The position numbers and the translations under genes are program-made. Positions 1-6,980 of a DNA stretch of 7,091 nt are shown here, in pieces. Origin of the DNA: an uncultured Candidatus Competibacteraceae bacterium (GTDB lineage: Bacteria; Pseudomonadota; Gammaproteobacteria; Competibacterales; Competibacteraceae). Within the stretch, counting starts at the first letter, position 1. Each line of letters opens with the position of its first letter. The stretch is from positions 1 to 7,091 of the forward strand of contig CALMNY010000412.1 in the NCBI GenBank assembly GCA_937872125.1. Reading direction: 5' to 3'. The notes beneath the pieces are model-generated. The model was not told where the DNA came from, searched no databases, and worked only from the letters and a program-made list of their open reading frames with translations.

Positions 1-274
1 GCAGTACGACGCGGCTTCGGTGTTCGAGGTCGGCCAGCAGAAAGCGCCGGGGTCCAAGGTCGCCGGGCAGGCGACGGTATTCGTGTTCCCCGATCTGAAC
101 ACCGGCAACACCACCTACAAGGCCGTGCAACGCAGCGCCCACGTCGTCTCTATCGGCCCTATGCTGCAGGGCCTGCGCAAGCCGGTGAACGACCTCTCGC
201 GCGGGGCGCTGGTAGACGACATCGTGTTCACCATCGCCCTGACCGCCATTCAGGCCCACGCCCGCAAGGCCTGA
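1..274 (+). CDS. pta: Phosphate acetyltransferase, C-terminal end (partial, 5' end outside window)
   Basis: The last 90 codons of Pta are present, read from base 2 in frame to a TGA stop at 272-274. The enzyme interconverts acetyl-CoA plus phosphate and acetyl phosphate plus CoA in the cytoplasm, and normally works with acetate kinase in overflow metabolism or acetate activation. The visible segment carries highly conserved family blocks: [58 protein letters not shown] and [16 protein letters not shown]. These match my memory of the E. coli Pta C-terminus almost residue for residue. The frame is open to the left edge, so an internal GTG at 20 is not the true start. No ackA is visible; it could lie upstream. 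The stop faces the convergent oxygenase stop with 21 bp between them, and I see no convincing hairpin terminator there. Whether the protein is the long three-domain or the short single-domain form cannot be judged from this fragment. Confidence 0.96.
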   Translation, partial: QYDAASVFEVGQQKAPGSKVAGQATVFVFPDLNTGNTTYKAVQRSAHVVSIGPMLQGLRKPVNDLSRGALVDDIVFTIALTAIQAHARKA

Positions 275-295
275 TCGGCTGTCGGGAACCGCCGC

Positions 296-2617
296 TCAAT
301 TCGACGCCGCTTCCAGCCGCGCCGCCTCCGCCAGGTCCTTCTGGCGCTGGTGCGCCCGCCGGTCGTAGCTGGCCTGGTTCTTGGTGCAGATCAGGCTGTA
401 GGGCCGACCGCGAGTATCGGTAGTGAAATCCAGATCGCAACTATTGCGCCGGATCGACTCCTCGACATGACTACGCTTGGCTTCGACGGCCTTGAAGGTC
501 CATGTTTTGCGGTCGGGATCGGACAGGAAGCGGCTGAGTTCACTGCAATGCGGACACGGGCAAGGAAGCGTGCTGGCCCGCGTCCAGTCGCGCGGCGGTT
601 CCAGGGGCTCCGCGATACGGGCGCGCAGGTGTGCCAGGCAGGCGGCGCGCAGGCGGCGAACCGCTGCCTCATCCCGACTCGCCTTTCGTTCGGTCAGCGC
701 CAGAGCGGCGGGGACGAGCACCGTATCCAGCCCGTAAGTCTTGGGCCAGGCCAGCAGATGGTCCACCGCGCGGTCGGCCAGCGCCGCGTCGAGTTGACCC
801 AGGGCAGTTAGCAGATCAACGACGAAGCCAGGCTCGACCAGCGACCGGCGCCAGTCGGGCTGCGGCGCTCGCGCTGGATCGCCGGGCAGGGCGTCCACCA
901 GGGCTTTGGCGGCGGGGAGGAAATCCACTTTGCAGCCAGCATCCCGCGCCACGGCGGCGCAGTGGGCCAATAGATCACCGCAAGCGCCAAGCGCCGCCCC
1001 CGCATTCTTGGCGATAATCCGTTCGATCAATTCAGTCGCCCGCGCCGGTGGTAGCCGACCGAGTGCCTCGACCAGGGCCGTATTATCGCTCTGGCTGTAC
1101 GTGCCCGCAGCGGACAGGTCGGCTAGGAAAGCATCGAGACGCACCGTATCCTGCAACCGGTTCAGGATTGCCAACATTTTGGCCTCCGAACTCTGGGTAT
1201 CGGTGCGCCAGTAGTCTCCCACTTCCCTCGGCCAGGTGCGCAGCATGTGCCCGGACAACTCGTGCGCCAGGCGCCAGCGGCGCGATTCGGGACCTTCGCC
1301 ACTTTCGACCCAGCGCTGGGTGAGTTCCTCCAGATAGGGCAGGGTAGCGGACAGACCCGCCTGGTTGAGCACCGCGAGCCGTCGCCGCCGGGGCCACAGC
1401 ACCAGACCCGCCCGATGATAGGTGCGCTCGAAGGATGCGCCTTCGTTGCCGGTCGCTTCGTGGAAATGCTGCTCGTCAGGTTCCAGGTCGTCGAGGGCGC
1501 CAGGCGGACACAGTTCAGTTTCCTCGAAAGGAAAATCGCCCAGTTCCGACTCGCTGCCGTCGGGTAACCGCCATGCGCTCAGCGTCGTGGTGCGGTCAAA
1601 GACCTCCTCGACCTCGAAACCATCCTCATCTTCATCTTCATCTTCATCTTCATCCTCGTCTGACCATCGCCGGCGGCGTGAACCGTAATAGCCGGTGTAC
1701 TCGGCGCTGCCGCTCTCCGCGATGGAGATCAGCGTCAGGTGGAGATCGCAGTCGGCCTGTTCCGCCGCCGGGACCAGCACCGAGGCCACAGCGGCGTCTA
1801 CACCCTTCAGGGCGTCGAACGCCAGCGCCGCCGGGGTATAGGCATGTTCCAGCGGATAGACCAGCTTTTCGGGCGAGTCGTCGTCGGGCGATTCCTTGGC
1901 GGCGGTCCACTCGCGCAACAGGTCTGCCACAGCCGCCTGTTCGGTCTCGTAGCTGGGCGGTTCGGGCAGGCGGCCTTTGGCGGTGCGCAGCAGCAGATTG
2001 TAGACCAGCGTCAGCCGGCATCCTGACGTAATAGGCAGCACTTCATGGACGCAATCGGCGTAGAACGCGGCGAAGGCCACGTCGGAGGGTTCCGGGCCGT
2101 GCAAGTCAAGCCGCGCTTCCCGGTCGCGGTGGCGCACCACCAGTTCGCCGCCGGTATAAAGGGAGGGCAGCACGATGACGAGCGTGGCGAACATGCCAGG
2201 GGCTTTTTCGGTATCGCGATGCTCTACGAAGAAGCTGCCCTGGTCGTATACCAGCAGTTTGTAAAGTTCGGCCACCACGGGCTGGGCCACCCCCAGGCCA
2301 GTAGTAATCTGTTTGACGATGGTTTCCAGGTCGCGCGACCAGTGCCGACCACCAATCCGAATTTTGGCGGCGTCAATTTGCCAGGTTCGCCGGACATTGG
2401 TGTCAATCACAGTCTCCTCACCGCGACCGTAGGGAGCCTGCTCGGCGACGGCGATGAGTTGCTCCGCCTGAACTGGCAGCAGTGGCAGCGCAATGGGGCC
2501 GACGCCTTCCACTTCCAGGGACGGCGTGAAAATCTCGGCCGAGCCAGCGGCGTAAAAATCGCCGGGGCGTTGGACCGTGTCCAGCAGCCCGGCCAAGTCG
2601 GTGGTAATGGATGACAT
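296..2617 (-). CDS. Large 2-oxoglutarate/Fe(II)-dependent oxygenase (prolyl-4-hydroxylase-like domain) with long C-terminal extension
   Basis: The product is 773 aa. Residues about 80-212 form a double-stranded beta-helix dioxygenase domain of the P4Hc type. The metal-binding HxD motif is H133-R134-D135, the distal histidine is H191 (in CVHEVLPITSG), and R201 ten residues later is the expected 2-oxoglutarate carboxylate ligand, so the active site looks intact. Such enzymes couple 2OG decarboxylation to substrate hydroxylation; the substrate here is unknown. After the domain come an alternating Asp-Glu tract (320-332), a block with GNEGASFERTYHRAG and LVLWPRRRR (about 390-413), a probably helical region (about 420-680) and a Cys-rich end with CPCPHC at 686-691, H717, C727 and C744, plausibly metal-binding. 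No signal peptide is seen, so it is probably cytoplasmic. The ATG is supported by an AGGAG Shine-Dalgarno. It lies 21 nt after the pentapeptide gene and is likely its operon partner. Large P4Hc proteins with a similar tail occur, as I recall, in fungi and scattered bacteria. Confidence 0.9.
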   Translation of the reverse strand: MSSITTDLAGLLDTVQRPGDFYAAGSAEIFTPSLEVEGVGPIALPLLPVQAEQLIAVAEQAPYGRGEETVIDTNVRRTWQIDAAKIRIGGRHWSRDLETIVKQITTGLGVAQPVVAELYKLLVYDQGSFFVEHRDTEKAPGMFATLVIVLPSLYTGGELVVRHRDREARLDLHGPEPSDVAFAAFYADCVHEVLPITSGCRLTLVYNLLLRTAKGRLPEPPSYETEQAAVADLLREWTAAKESPDDDSPEKLVYPLEHAYTPAALAFDALKGVDAAVASVLVPAAEQADCDLHLTLISIAESGSAEYTGYYGSRRRRWSDEDEDEDEDEDEDGFEVEEVFDRTTTLSAWRLPDGSESELGDFPFEETELCPPGALDDLEPDEQHFHEATGNEGASFERTYHRAGLVLWPRRRRLAVLNQAGLSATLPYLEELTQRWVESGEGPESRRWRLAHELSGHMLRTWPREVGDYWRTDTQSSEAKMLAILNRLQDTVRLDAFLADLSAAGTYSQSDNTALVEALGRLPPARATELIERIIAKNAGAALGACGDLLAHCAAVARDAGCKVDFLPAAKALVDALPGDPARAPQPDWRRSLVEPGFVVDLLTALGQLDAALADRAVDHLLAWPKTYGLDTVLVPAALALTERKASRDEAAVRRLRAACLAHLRARIAEPLEPPRDWTRASTLPCPCPHCSELSRFLSDPDRKTWTFKAVEAKRSHVEESIRRNSCDLDFTTDTRGRPYSLICTKNQASYDRRAHQRQKDLAEAARLEAASN
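1622..1660 (-). repeat. In-frame hexanucleotide microsatellite encoding an Asp-Glu tract
   Basis: On the + strand the motif TTCATC occurs four times perfectly at 1631-1654, with slightly degenerate copies on both sides. In the oxygenase frame this reads as alternating GAT and GAA/GAG codons, giving 13 consecutive alternating Asp and Glu residues (320-332). Because the unit is 6 nt, copy-number change by slippage would lengthen or shorten the tract without shifting frame. It lies just after a basic run (RRRR, 314-317), so the segment is a charge-switched, probably disordered linker between the dioxygenase domain and the rest of the protein. Confidence 0.85.
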
Positions 2618-2620
2618 GAT

Positions 2621-2628
2621 CTCCTCCG
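2621..2628 (-). promoter_or_regulatory. Shine-Dalgarno of the oxygenase gene
   Basis: Read on the - strand, GGAGGAGATC stands directly before the ATG at 2617, giving AGGAG with a spacer of about 5 nt. It is the strongest ribosome binding site in the window. It fixes this start within the 21-nt gap after the pentapeptide gene and suggests independent, efficient translation initiation inside the operon. Confidence 0.75.
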
Positions 2629-2638
2629 TCTGCTTTCG

Positions 2639-3409
2639 TTACTGGCATTCCCCCACCGATCCTGGCCGGCAGCGCCGCCGATCCACCCAGATCGTGCTGT
2701 CCAGCCCGGCGTCGGTGAAACGTGCGCCATCAACGCGGGCATCGGCCAGCGTCGCCTCGGCCAGATCGGCCCCGGTGAAATCAACTGCCAAAAGATTTGC
2801 TCCATCCAGCTTGGCGCCACGGAGATTGGCGCCGCTCAGCACCGCGTTTTCCAACACCGCCCGGCTCAGCGTCGCGCCGCTCAAAACGACGCCCGGCAGC
2901 TTGGCATCGGTCAAATTCGCCTGCGCCAGATTGGCCTTGTCCAGCTTCGCCCCACTCAGATTCGCACCGGTGAGGTCGGCCTGATACAACCGCGCCCCGT
3001 TCAGGTCGGCATGGCTCAGATTCGCCTGTCTCAGCACCGCCCGATCCAGGCGCGCGCCCGCCATGCTGGCGTTCGCGAACACCGCCCGTTCCAACTGGGC
3101 CGAGACCAGGCGGGCGTTGGTCAACGTCGCATTGGCAAAATCCAACCCATTCAGCACGGCGTTTCCCAAATCAGCGCCGTCGAGTCGAGCGCGATTCAAC
3201 TTGGCGTCCGTCAAATTGACCTGGGTGAGGACCGCCTCGCGCAAATCCGCACCCGTCAAGTCCACGCCTTGCTTGTCGCAGCGCAACCAGTTGACCCGCC
3301 GCGCCGGGGGATCTTCGCAAGCGCTCCACCCAGTGGCGGGCCAGTACAGCAGCGCCCATAGACAGAGCAGCGGCAGTAGAACGGTGGGAGAACCGTCGCT
3401 AACTTTCAC
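2639..3409 (-). CDS. Exported or membrane-anchored pentapeptide-repeat protein
   Basis: From the GTG at 3409 the product is 256 aa. Residues 1-9 are polar with one Lys, and 10-30 form a hydrophobic segment (VLLPLLCLWALLYWPATGWSA) that reads as a signal peptide or N-terminal anchor. From residue 51 to 236 a Leu, Phe, Met or Val falls at every fifth position with no break: 38 consecutive A(D/N)Lxx-type pentapeptides, about 9.5 coils of the right-handed quadrilateral beta-helix known for this family. Cysteines outside the signal lie only in the flanks: C31 and C44 before the repeats, C247 and C255 after them. The tail WVDRRRCRPGSVGEC resembles an ending I recall from other secreted pentapeptide proteins. 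The start is uncertain: the frame stays open to a TTG at 3442 inside lon, but the GTG begins just before the signal sequence, has a weak GAGAG 7 nt upstream, and lies 10 nt after the lon stop. Function is unknown; known family members include DNA-mimicking gyrase protectors, but export argues against that role here. Confidence 0.88.
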   Translation of the reverse strand: MKVSDGSPTVLLPLLCLWALLYWPATGWSACEDPPARRVNWLRCDKQGVDLTGADLREAVLTQVNLTDAKLNRARLDGADLGNAVLNGLDFANATLTNARLVSAQLERAVFANASMAGARLDRAVLRQANLSHADLNGARLYQADLTGANLSGAKLDKANLAQANLTDAKLPGVVLSGATLSRAVLENAVLSGANLRGAKLDGANLLAVDFTGADLAEATLADARVDGARFTDAGLDSTIWVDRRRCRPGSVGECQ

Positions 3410-3419
3410 GATAGCGCTC

Positions 3420-5849
3420 TCATAGCGCCTGCTCCGAAGCAAACACCAGATCTACCACTTGCCGGAACCGCTCCACGAAATGGAGGGTGAGACCTTCCCG
3501 GATGTGCTCCGGCAATTCCTCGGCGTCGCCGCGACAGCCTTCCGGCAGGATGATTTCGTGGATGCCGACCCGACGGGCCGCAATCAGCTTCTCGCGAATC
3601 CCCCCCACCGGCAGCACCTGGCCGGTCAAGGTCAGTTCGCCGGTCATCGCCAGCGGTCGGCTCGGCTGCTGGCCGCGCGCCAGCGACAGCAGGGCGGTGG
3701 CCATGGTGATACCGGCGCTCGGACCATCCTTGGGCGTCGCGCCTTCCGGCACGTGCAGGTGGACAAAGGCTTCGTCGAAGAACTTGGGATCAGCCTGATA
3801 CTCCTCCAAATGGGCGCTGAGGTAGCTGTAGGCGATATTGGCCGATTCCTGCATCACCTCGCCCAGCCGTCCGGTCAGCTTGAAGCCGCGATTCTTGCTG
3901 TGAACCAGGCTGGCCTCGACGTTGAGCGTCACCCCACCCAGCGCGGTCCAGGCCAGACCGGTGACCACGCCGACGCCGGACATCGGCGTCTCGGTCTTGA
4001 ACGGCGGCTTGCCCAGATAGCTGTCCACATCCGGCGGCTCCACCGTGATCGGTCCTTCGCGACCCTCGACGATTTGCACCGCGCTTTTGCGCACGATCCG
4101 GCCCAGTTGTTTTTCCAGATTGCGCACCCCCGCTTCTCGCGCGTAGCCTTCGATGATCTGGCGCAGCGCCTCCTCGCCCAGGGTGATCCGGTCGCGCGCC
4201 ATCCCGCTGCGCTCCAGCAGCTTCGGCCACAGGTGATTGCGGGCGATTTGCAACTTCTCGGCGGTGATGTAACCCGACAGCCGGATGGTCTCCATCCGGT
4301 CGAGCAGCGGCGCCGGGATGGTGTCGAGCTGGTTGGCGGTGCACATGAACAGCACCTTGGACAGATCGAAGCGCACGTCCAGATAGTGATCCAGAAACTC
4401 ATGGTTCTGCTCGGGGTCGAGCACCTCCAGCAGCGCCGAAGCCGGATCGCCGTGGTACGACGCGCCGATTTTGTCGATCTCATCGAGCATGATCACCGGG
4501 TTGGCGGTCTTGGCGTCGCGGATGGCCTGGATGAACTTGCCGGGCAGCGCGCCGATGTAGGTGCGCCGATGGCCCTTGATCTCGGCCTCGTCGCGCATCC
4601 CGCCCAGGCTCAGCCGGTAGAACTTGCGATCCAGCGCGGCGGCTACCGAGCGGCCAATCGAAGTCTTGCCCACACCCGGCGGACCCACCAGCAGGATGAT
4701 CGAACCGCCGACCTGGCCCTTGAGCGCCCCAACTGCCAGAAACTCGATGATGCGATCCTTGACATCGTCCAGCCCGTCGTGGTCGCGGTCCAGGATTTCC
4801 CGCGCGTGCTTGAGGTCGAGATTGTCGGTGGAATAGAGGCCCCACGGCAGTTCGGTCATCACGTCCAGATAATTGCGGGTGACGGCATATTCCGGCGAGC
4901 CGGTTTCCAGAATCGCCAGCTTGTCCAGTTCGTCGTTGATCCGCTTCAGCGCCGCTTCGGGTACCTGGCGGGTCTCCAGCCGTTCCCGGAAGCGGTCTAC
5001 GTCGGCGGTGCGGTCGTCCTTGGCGATGCCGAGTTCCTGCTGGATGGCCTTGAGCTGCTCGCGCAAAAAGAACTTGCGCTGATGCTCGCTCATCTTCTCC
5101 TCGACCTGCTTGCGAATGTGGGTCTGGAGCCGGGCGACTTCCAGTTCCTTCTTGATCAGCACGATGACCTTTTTCAGCCGCTCCAGGATCGGCGCGGTGG
5201 CCAGGATTTCCTGCAATTCTTCCTTGGCAGCGGTGGTCAGGCTGGCGGCGAAATCGGCCAGCGGCGAGGGGTCGTGGGTGTTGAAGCGGTTGAGGAAAAA
5301 TTTCAGTTCCTCGGAATACAGCGGATTGAGCGGAATCAACTCCTTGAGCGTGTTGATCACCGCCAGCGAATAGGCGCGCAACTCCTCGACATCGGCGTCG
5401 TCTTCCTCGCTGAGATACTCGACCTGGACGTGATAGGGCGGTTCGTTGGACAACCACTTGATGATGCGGAACCGCTTCAGGCCCTGGGCGATGAATTGCA
5501 GGCGGCCCTCATTGCGGGCCAACTGGTGCATCCGGGCGGCGGTGCCGACCGGGTGAAAGTCGTCGGGGCCGGCCTTTTCCGCACTGTCGGGCTTGACCAG
5601 GATCAGGCCGATGACCCGTTGCTCACGGTTGGCGGCGGCCTCGATGGTGGGCAGCCACGGCTCCTCGTTGAGCAGCAACGGCAGCGCCTGGGCCGGGAAG
5701 AATGGCCGTTCGGACAACGGCAGCAGATACAGCGTGCCGGGCAGAATGTCGGCGGCGGAGACAATGGTGTTCGTGGCGTTGGACGCGGCGCTGTCGTCGT
5801 CCTCGCGCACGACTTCTGCTTCCAGGGCTTCGGCTTCGTGGTCGGTCAT
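3420..5849 (-). CDS. lon: Lon-family ATP-dependent serine protease, AsrA-like paralogue class
   Basis: The product is 809 aa, full length for LonA-type proteases, which unfold and degrade damaged or regulatory proteins in the cytoplasm as hexameric AAA+ machines. Order of parts: acidic N-terminus (1-35), LAN substrate-binding domain (about 38-230), helical/coiled-coil segment (about 230-310), AAA+ module with Walker A GPPGVGKT (389-396), Walker B IMLDEID (453-459), sensor-1 N506, probable arginine finger R518 and sensor-2 R576, then the protease domain with PKDGPSAG and catalytic S711-K754. All key residues are intact. The LAN domain opens with LYLLPLSERPFFPAQALPLL rather than the canonical LPLRDVVVFPHMV form. 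That opening, and KFFLNRFNTHDPSPLADFAA, match what I recall of P. aeruginosa AsrA (PA0779), a second Lon linked to heat shock and aminoglycoside stress. It is therefore probably not the only Lon of this genome. A weak GGA 6 nt before the ATG serves as ribosome binding site. It heads a likely operon with the two genes downstream. Confidence 0.96.
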   Translation of the reverse strand: MTDHEAEALEAEVVREDDDSAASNATNTIVSAADILPGTLYLLPLSERPFFPAQALPLLLNEEPWLPTIEAAANREQRVIGLILVKPDSAEKAGPDDFHPVGTAARMHQLARNEGRLQFIAQGLKRFRIIKWLSNEPPYHVQVEYLSEEDDADVEELRAYSLAVINTLKELIPLNPLYSEELKFFLNRFNTHDPSPLADFAASLTTAAKEELQEILATAPILERLKKVIVLIKKELEVARLQTHIRKQVEEKMSEHQRKFFLREQLKAIQQELGIAKDDRTADVDRFRERLETRQVPEAALKRINDELDKLAILETGSPEYAVTRNYLDVMTELPWGLYSTDNLDLKHAREILDRDHDGLDDVKDRIIEFLAVGALKGQVGGSIILLVGPPGVGKTSIGRSVAAALDRKFYRLSLGGMRDEAEIKGHRRTYIGALPGKFIQAIRDAKTANPVIMLDEIDKIGASYHGDPASALLEVLDPEQNHEFLDHYLDVRFDLSKVLFMCTANQLDTIPAPLLDRMETIRLSGYITAEKLQIARNHLWPKLLERSGMARDRITLGEEALRQIIEGYAREAGVRNLEKQLGRIVRKSAVQIVEGREGPITVEPPDVDSYLGKPPFKTETPMSGVGVVTGLAWTALGGVTLNVEASLVHSKNRGFKLTGRLGEVMQESANIAYSYLSAHLEEYQADPKFFDEAFVHLHVPEGATPKDGPSAGITMATALLSLARGQQPSRPLAMTGELTLTGQVLPVGGIREKLIAARRVGIHEIILPEGCRGDAEELPEHIREGLTLHFVERFRQVVDLVFASEQAL

Positions 5850-5880
5850 GATTTTTCCGCGACTAAAGGGGCTTGGGCCT

Positions 5881-5909
5881 TACATGCGGGCGAGTGAGAA
5901 ATTATCAAG
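5881..5909 (-). promoter_or_regulatory. Candidate sigma32 (heat-shock) promoter of lon, overlapping a sigma70-like one
   Basis: Read on the - strand, CTTGAT (5909-5904) and CCGCATGTA (5889-5881) are 14 nt apart. Against the E. coli sigma32 consensus (CTTGAA, spacer 13-17, CCCCATTTA) the elements match at 5 of 6 and 7 of 9 positions. The predicted transcript would start near 5874, leaving a leader of about 25 nt before the lon ATG. The same DNA can be read as a sigma70 promoter, TTGATA, 18 nt, TGTAAG (5/6 and 4/6). Heat-shock control of Lon is well established in E. coli, which makes the placement sensible; actual use here is inference. Confidence 0.5.
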
Positions 5910-5910
5910 T

Positions 5911-5936
5911 GCGGGGCCACCGACCGAAATGGCCGC
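5911..5936 (-). terminator. Possible hairpin between the methyltransferase gene and the lon promoter
   Basis: GGCCA and TGGCC (5930-5934 and 5915-5919) can pair as a 5-bp GC-rich stem with a 10-nt loop, extendable by GC/GC if two bases bulge out. It begins about 10 nt after the methyltransferase stop and lies just before the lon promoter elements, where a terminator would be expected. It is not followed by a T-tract, so intrinsic termination would be weak. It could be chance pairing in GC-rich DNA. Confidence 0.25.
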
Positions 5937-5945
5937 ATGGCGGTT

Positions 5946-6554
5946 TCACAACCCGGTTTTACGCAATTCAATGTGCCGAAACCAGCCACTGGCCAGCGCG
6001 GGCTGGTCCGATATCACCTCCAGCCCCCGCATCTGGGCCAGCGCCTCCTCGAACACGACGTCGGTGCGCGTGGCCAGCACCCCCAGCACCGGGCTGATCA
6101 GCCGCCGCAGCGGCGCTTTCTGGCCGGGGCGCAGGAATTTGTCGAGGATCAGCACCCGCCCGCCGCGCCGCAGGACCCGCGCCGCCTCGGCCAGCATCCG
6201 TTCGGGATGGGGCGCGACGGCCAGAATCAGATGCAGCACCACCGCGTCGAATGTGGCGTCGCCATAGGGCAGGCGGCGGGCGTCACCCTGGTCGAGCCGG
6301 ATGTCCAGACCCAGATCAGCGGCCTTGCGCCGGGCGCGGGCCAGCATCGCCGGCGTCAGGTCCAGGCCGGTGTAGCGCGGCCCCTGGGGGAGCAGCGGCA
6401 AGTCCAGACCACTGCCGACACCGACCAGTAACACGTCAGCGTGCGGTCCCTCGCGCAGGCGCCGCAGGCTGTCCCGTCGCGCCCTGGCGGTGAATGGGGC
6501 CACGAACGCATCGTAGATCGGCGCAAACAGAGTGTAGGTGTAGCGCAGCGTCAT
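5946..6554 (-). CDS. Class I SAM-dependent methyltransferase, small-molecule or lipid type, substrate unknown
   Basis: The product is 202 aa. It has the Rossmann-fold methyltransferase pattern: opening YTLFAPIYDAFVAP, typical of UbiE- and phosphatidylethanolamine-methyltransferase-like enzymes; motif I VLLVGVGSGLDLPLL (41-55), which binds S-adenosylmethionine; acidic post-I residue D65 in YTGLDLTPAML; QGDARRLPYGDATFDAVV with D91 (89-106); and the motif III-like block LRRGGRVLILDKFLRPGQ (128-144). No membrane segment or signal is visible, so it is expected in the cytoplasm. The substrate cannot be read from sequence; an annotation as ubiquinone methyltransferase would be over-specific. The chosen ATG has a GAGG 5 nt upstream and lies 7 nt after the apaG stop; an in-frame extension to 6614 would run into apaG and adds unconserved-looking residues. 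Close spacing indicates an operon with apaG, though no functional link is known to me. Confidence 0.88.
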   Translation of the reverse strand: MTLRYTYTLFAPIYDAFVAPFTARARRDSLRRLREGPHADVLLVGVGSGLDLPLLPQGPRYTGLDLTPAMLARARRKAADLGLDIRLDQGDARRLPYGDATFDAVVLHLILAVAPHPERMLAEAARVLRRGGRVLILDKFLRPGQKAPLRRLISPVLGVLATRTDVVFEEALAQMRGLEVISDQPALASGWFRHIELRKTGL

Positions 6555-6561
6555 GCCGGCC

Positions 6562-6945
6562 TCAGTGCAGGGTGCGCGGGATAGACAGCACGAACGGGGG
6601 AATCTCGGCGTCAAAGGTCACCCCGTCGTCGGCCAGCATCTGATAACTGCCTTTCATGCTGCCGACCGACGTTTCCAGAATCGTGCCGCTGGTGTACTGA
6701 AAGCCCTCGCCCGGCTGAAGATAGGGTTGTTCACCGACCACCCCTTCGCCGCGCACTTCTTCAACCTTCCCGTTGGCGTCGGTGATGATCCAGTGGCGGC
6801 TGAGCAGCTTGGCGGCGATATTGCCGTGGTTCAGAACCTGGACCGTGTAGGCGAACACATAGCGGTCCCGATCCGGATTGGACTGCTCCTCCAGGAAAAA
6901 CGCCTGCGCAGCGACGGTGATGCGGTATTGGATTTTCTTCGCCAT
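6562..6945 (-). CDS. apaG: ApaG family protein (DUF525)
   Basis: The product is 127 aa, the usual size of ApaG, a small fibronectin-III-like beta-sandwich protein. Recognisable blocks are [13 protein letters not shown] (29-41), [60 protein letters not shown] and [12 protein letters not shown], all characteristic of the family. In E. coli it lies in the rsmA-apaG-apaH cluster and its mutation has been linked to cobalt resistance and magnesium efflux phenotypes; its biochemical role is unsettled. Here it lacks those neighbours and is followed after 7 nt by a methyltransferase gene. The ATG at 6945 begins [11 protein letters not shown], the normal family N-terminus. The frame remains open upstream to 7086, but that extension translates the nonamer repeat array into low-complexity [17 protein letters not shown] sequence and is not believable. 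The ribosome binding site is weak. Confidence 0.96.
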   Translation of the reverse strand: MAKKIQYRITVAAQAFFLEEQSNPDRDRYVFAYTVQVLNHGNIAAKLLSRHWIITDANGKVEEVRGEGVVGEQPYLQPGEGFQYTSGTILETSVGSMKGSYQMLADDGVTFDAEIPPFVLSIPRTLH

Positions 6946-6980
6946 GGGCGGTCGGTTCCGGGTCGGGGCAAGGGGATTTG

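Noticed and set aside
275..295. Bidirectional terminator between pta and the oxygenase gene
   Set aside because: Only a 4-bp CGGC/GCCG pairing with an 11-nt loop and no T-tract can be drawn in the 21-bp gap.
2045..2614. A 189-codon open frame on the + strand, opposite the oxygenase gene
   Set aside because: It has the same antisense register as the oxygenase codons and no recognisable motif; the oxygenase has its catalytic residues and a strong ribosome binding site.
3459..5897. An 812-codon open frame on the + strand, opposite lon
   Set aside because: It runs in exact antisense codon register with lon; in such GC-rich genes the codons TTA, CTA and TCA are rare, which removes antisense stops. 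Its translation is low-complexity, rich in Gln, Gly, Arg and His, with no recognisable domain, whereas lon on the other strand is fully conserved.
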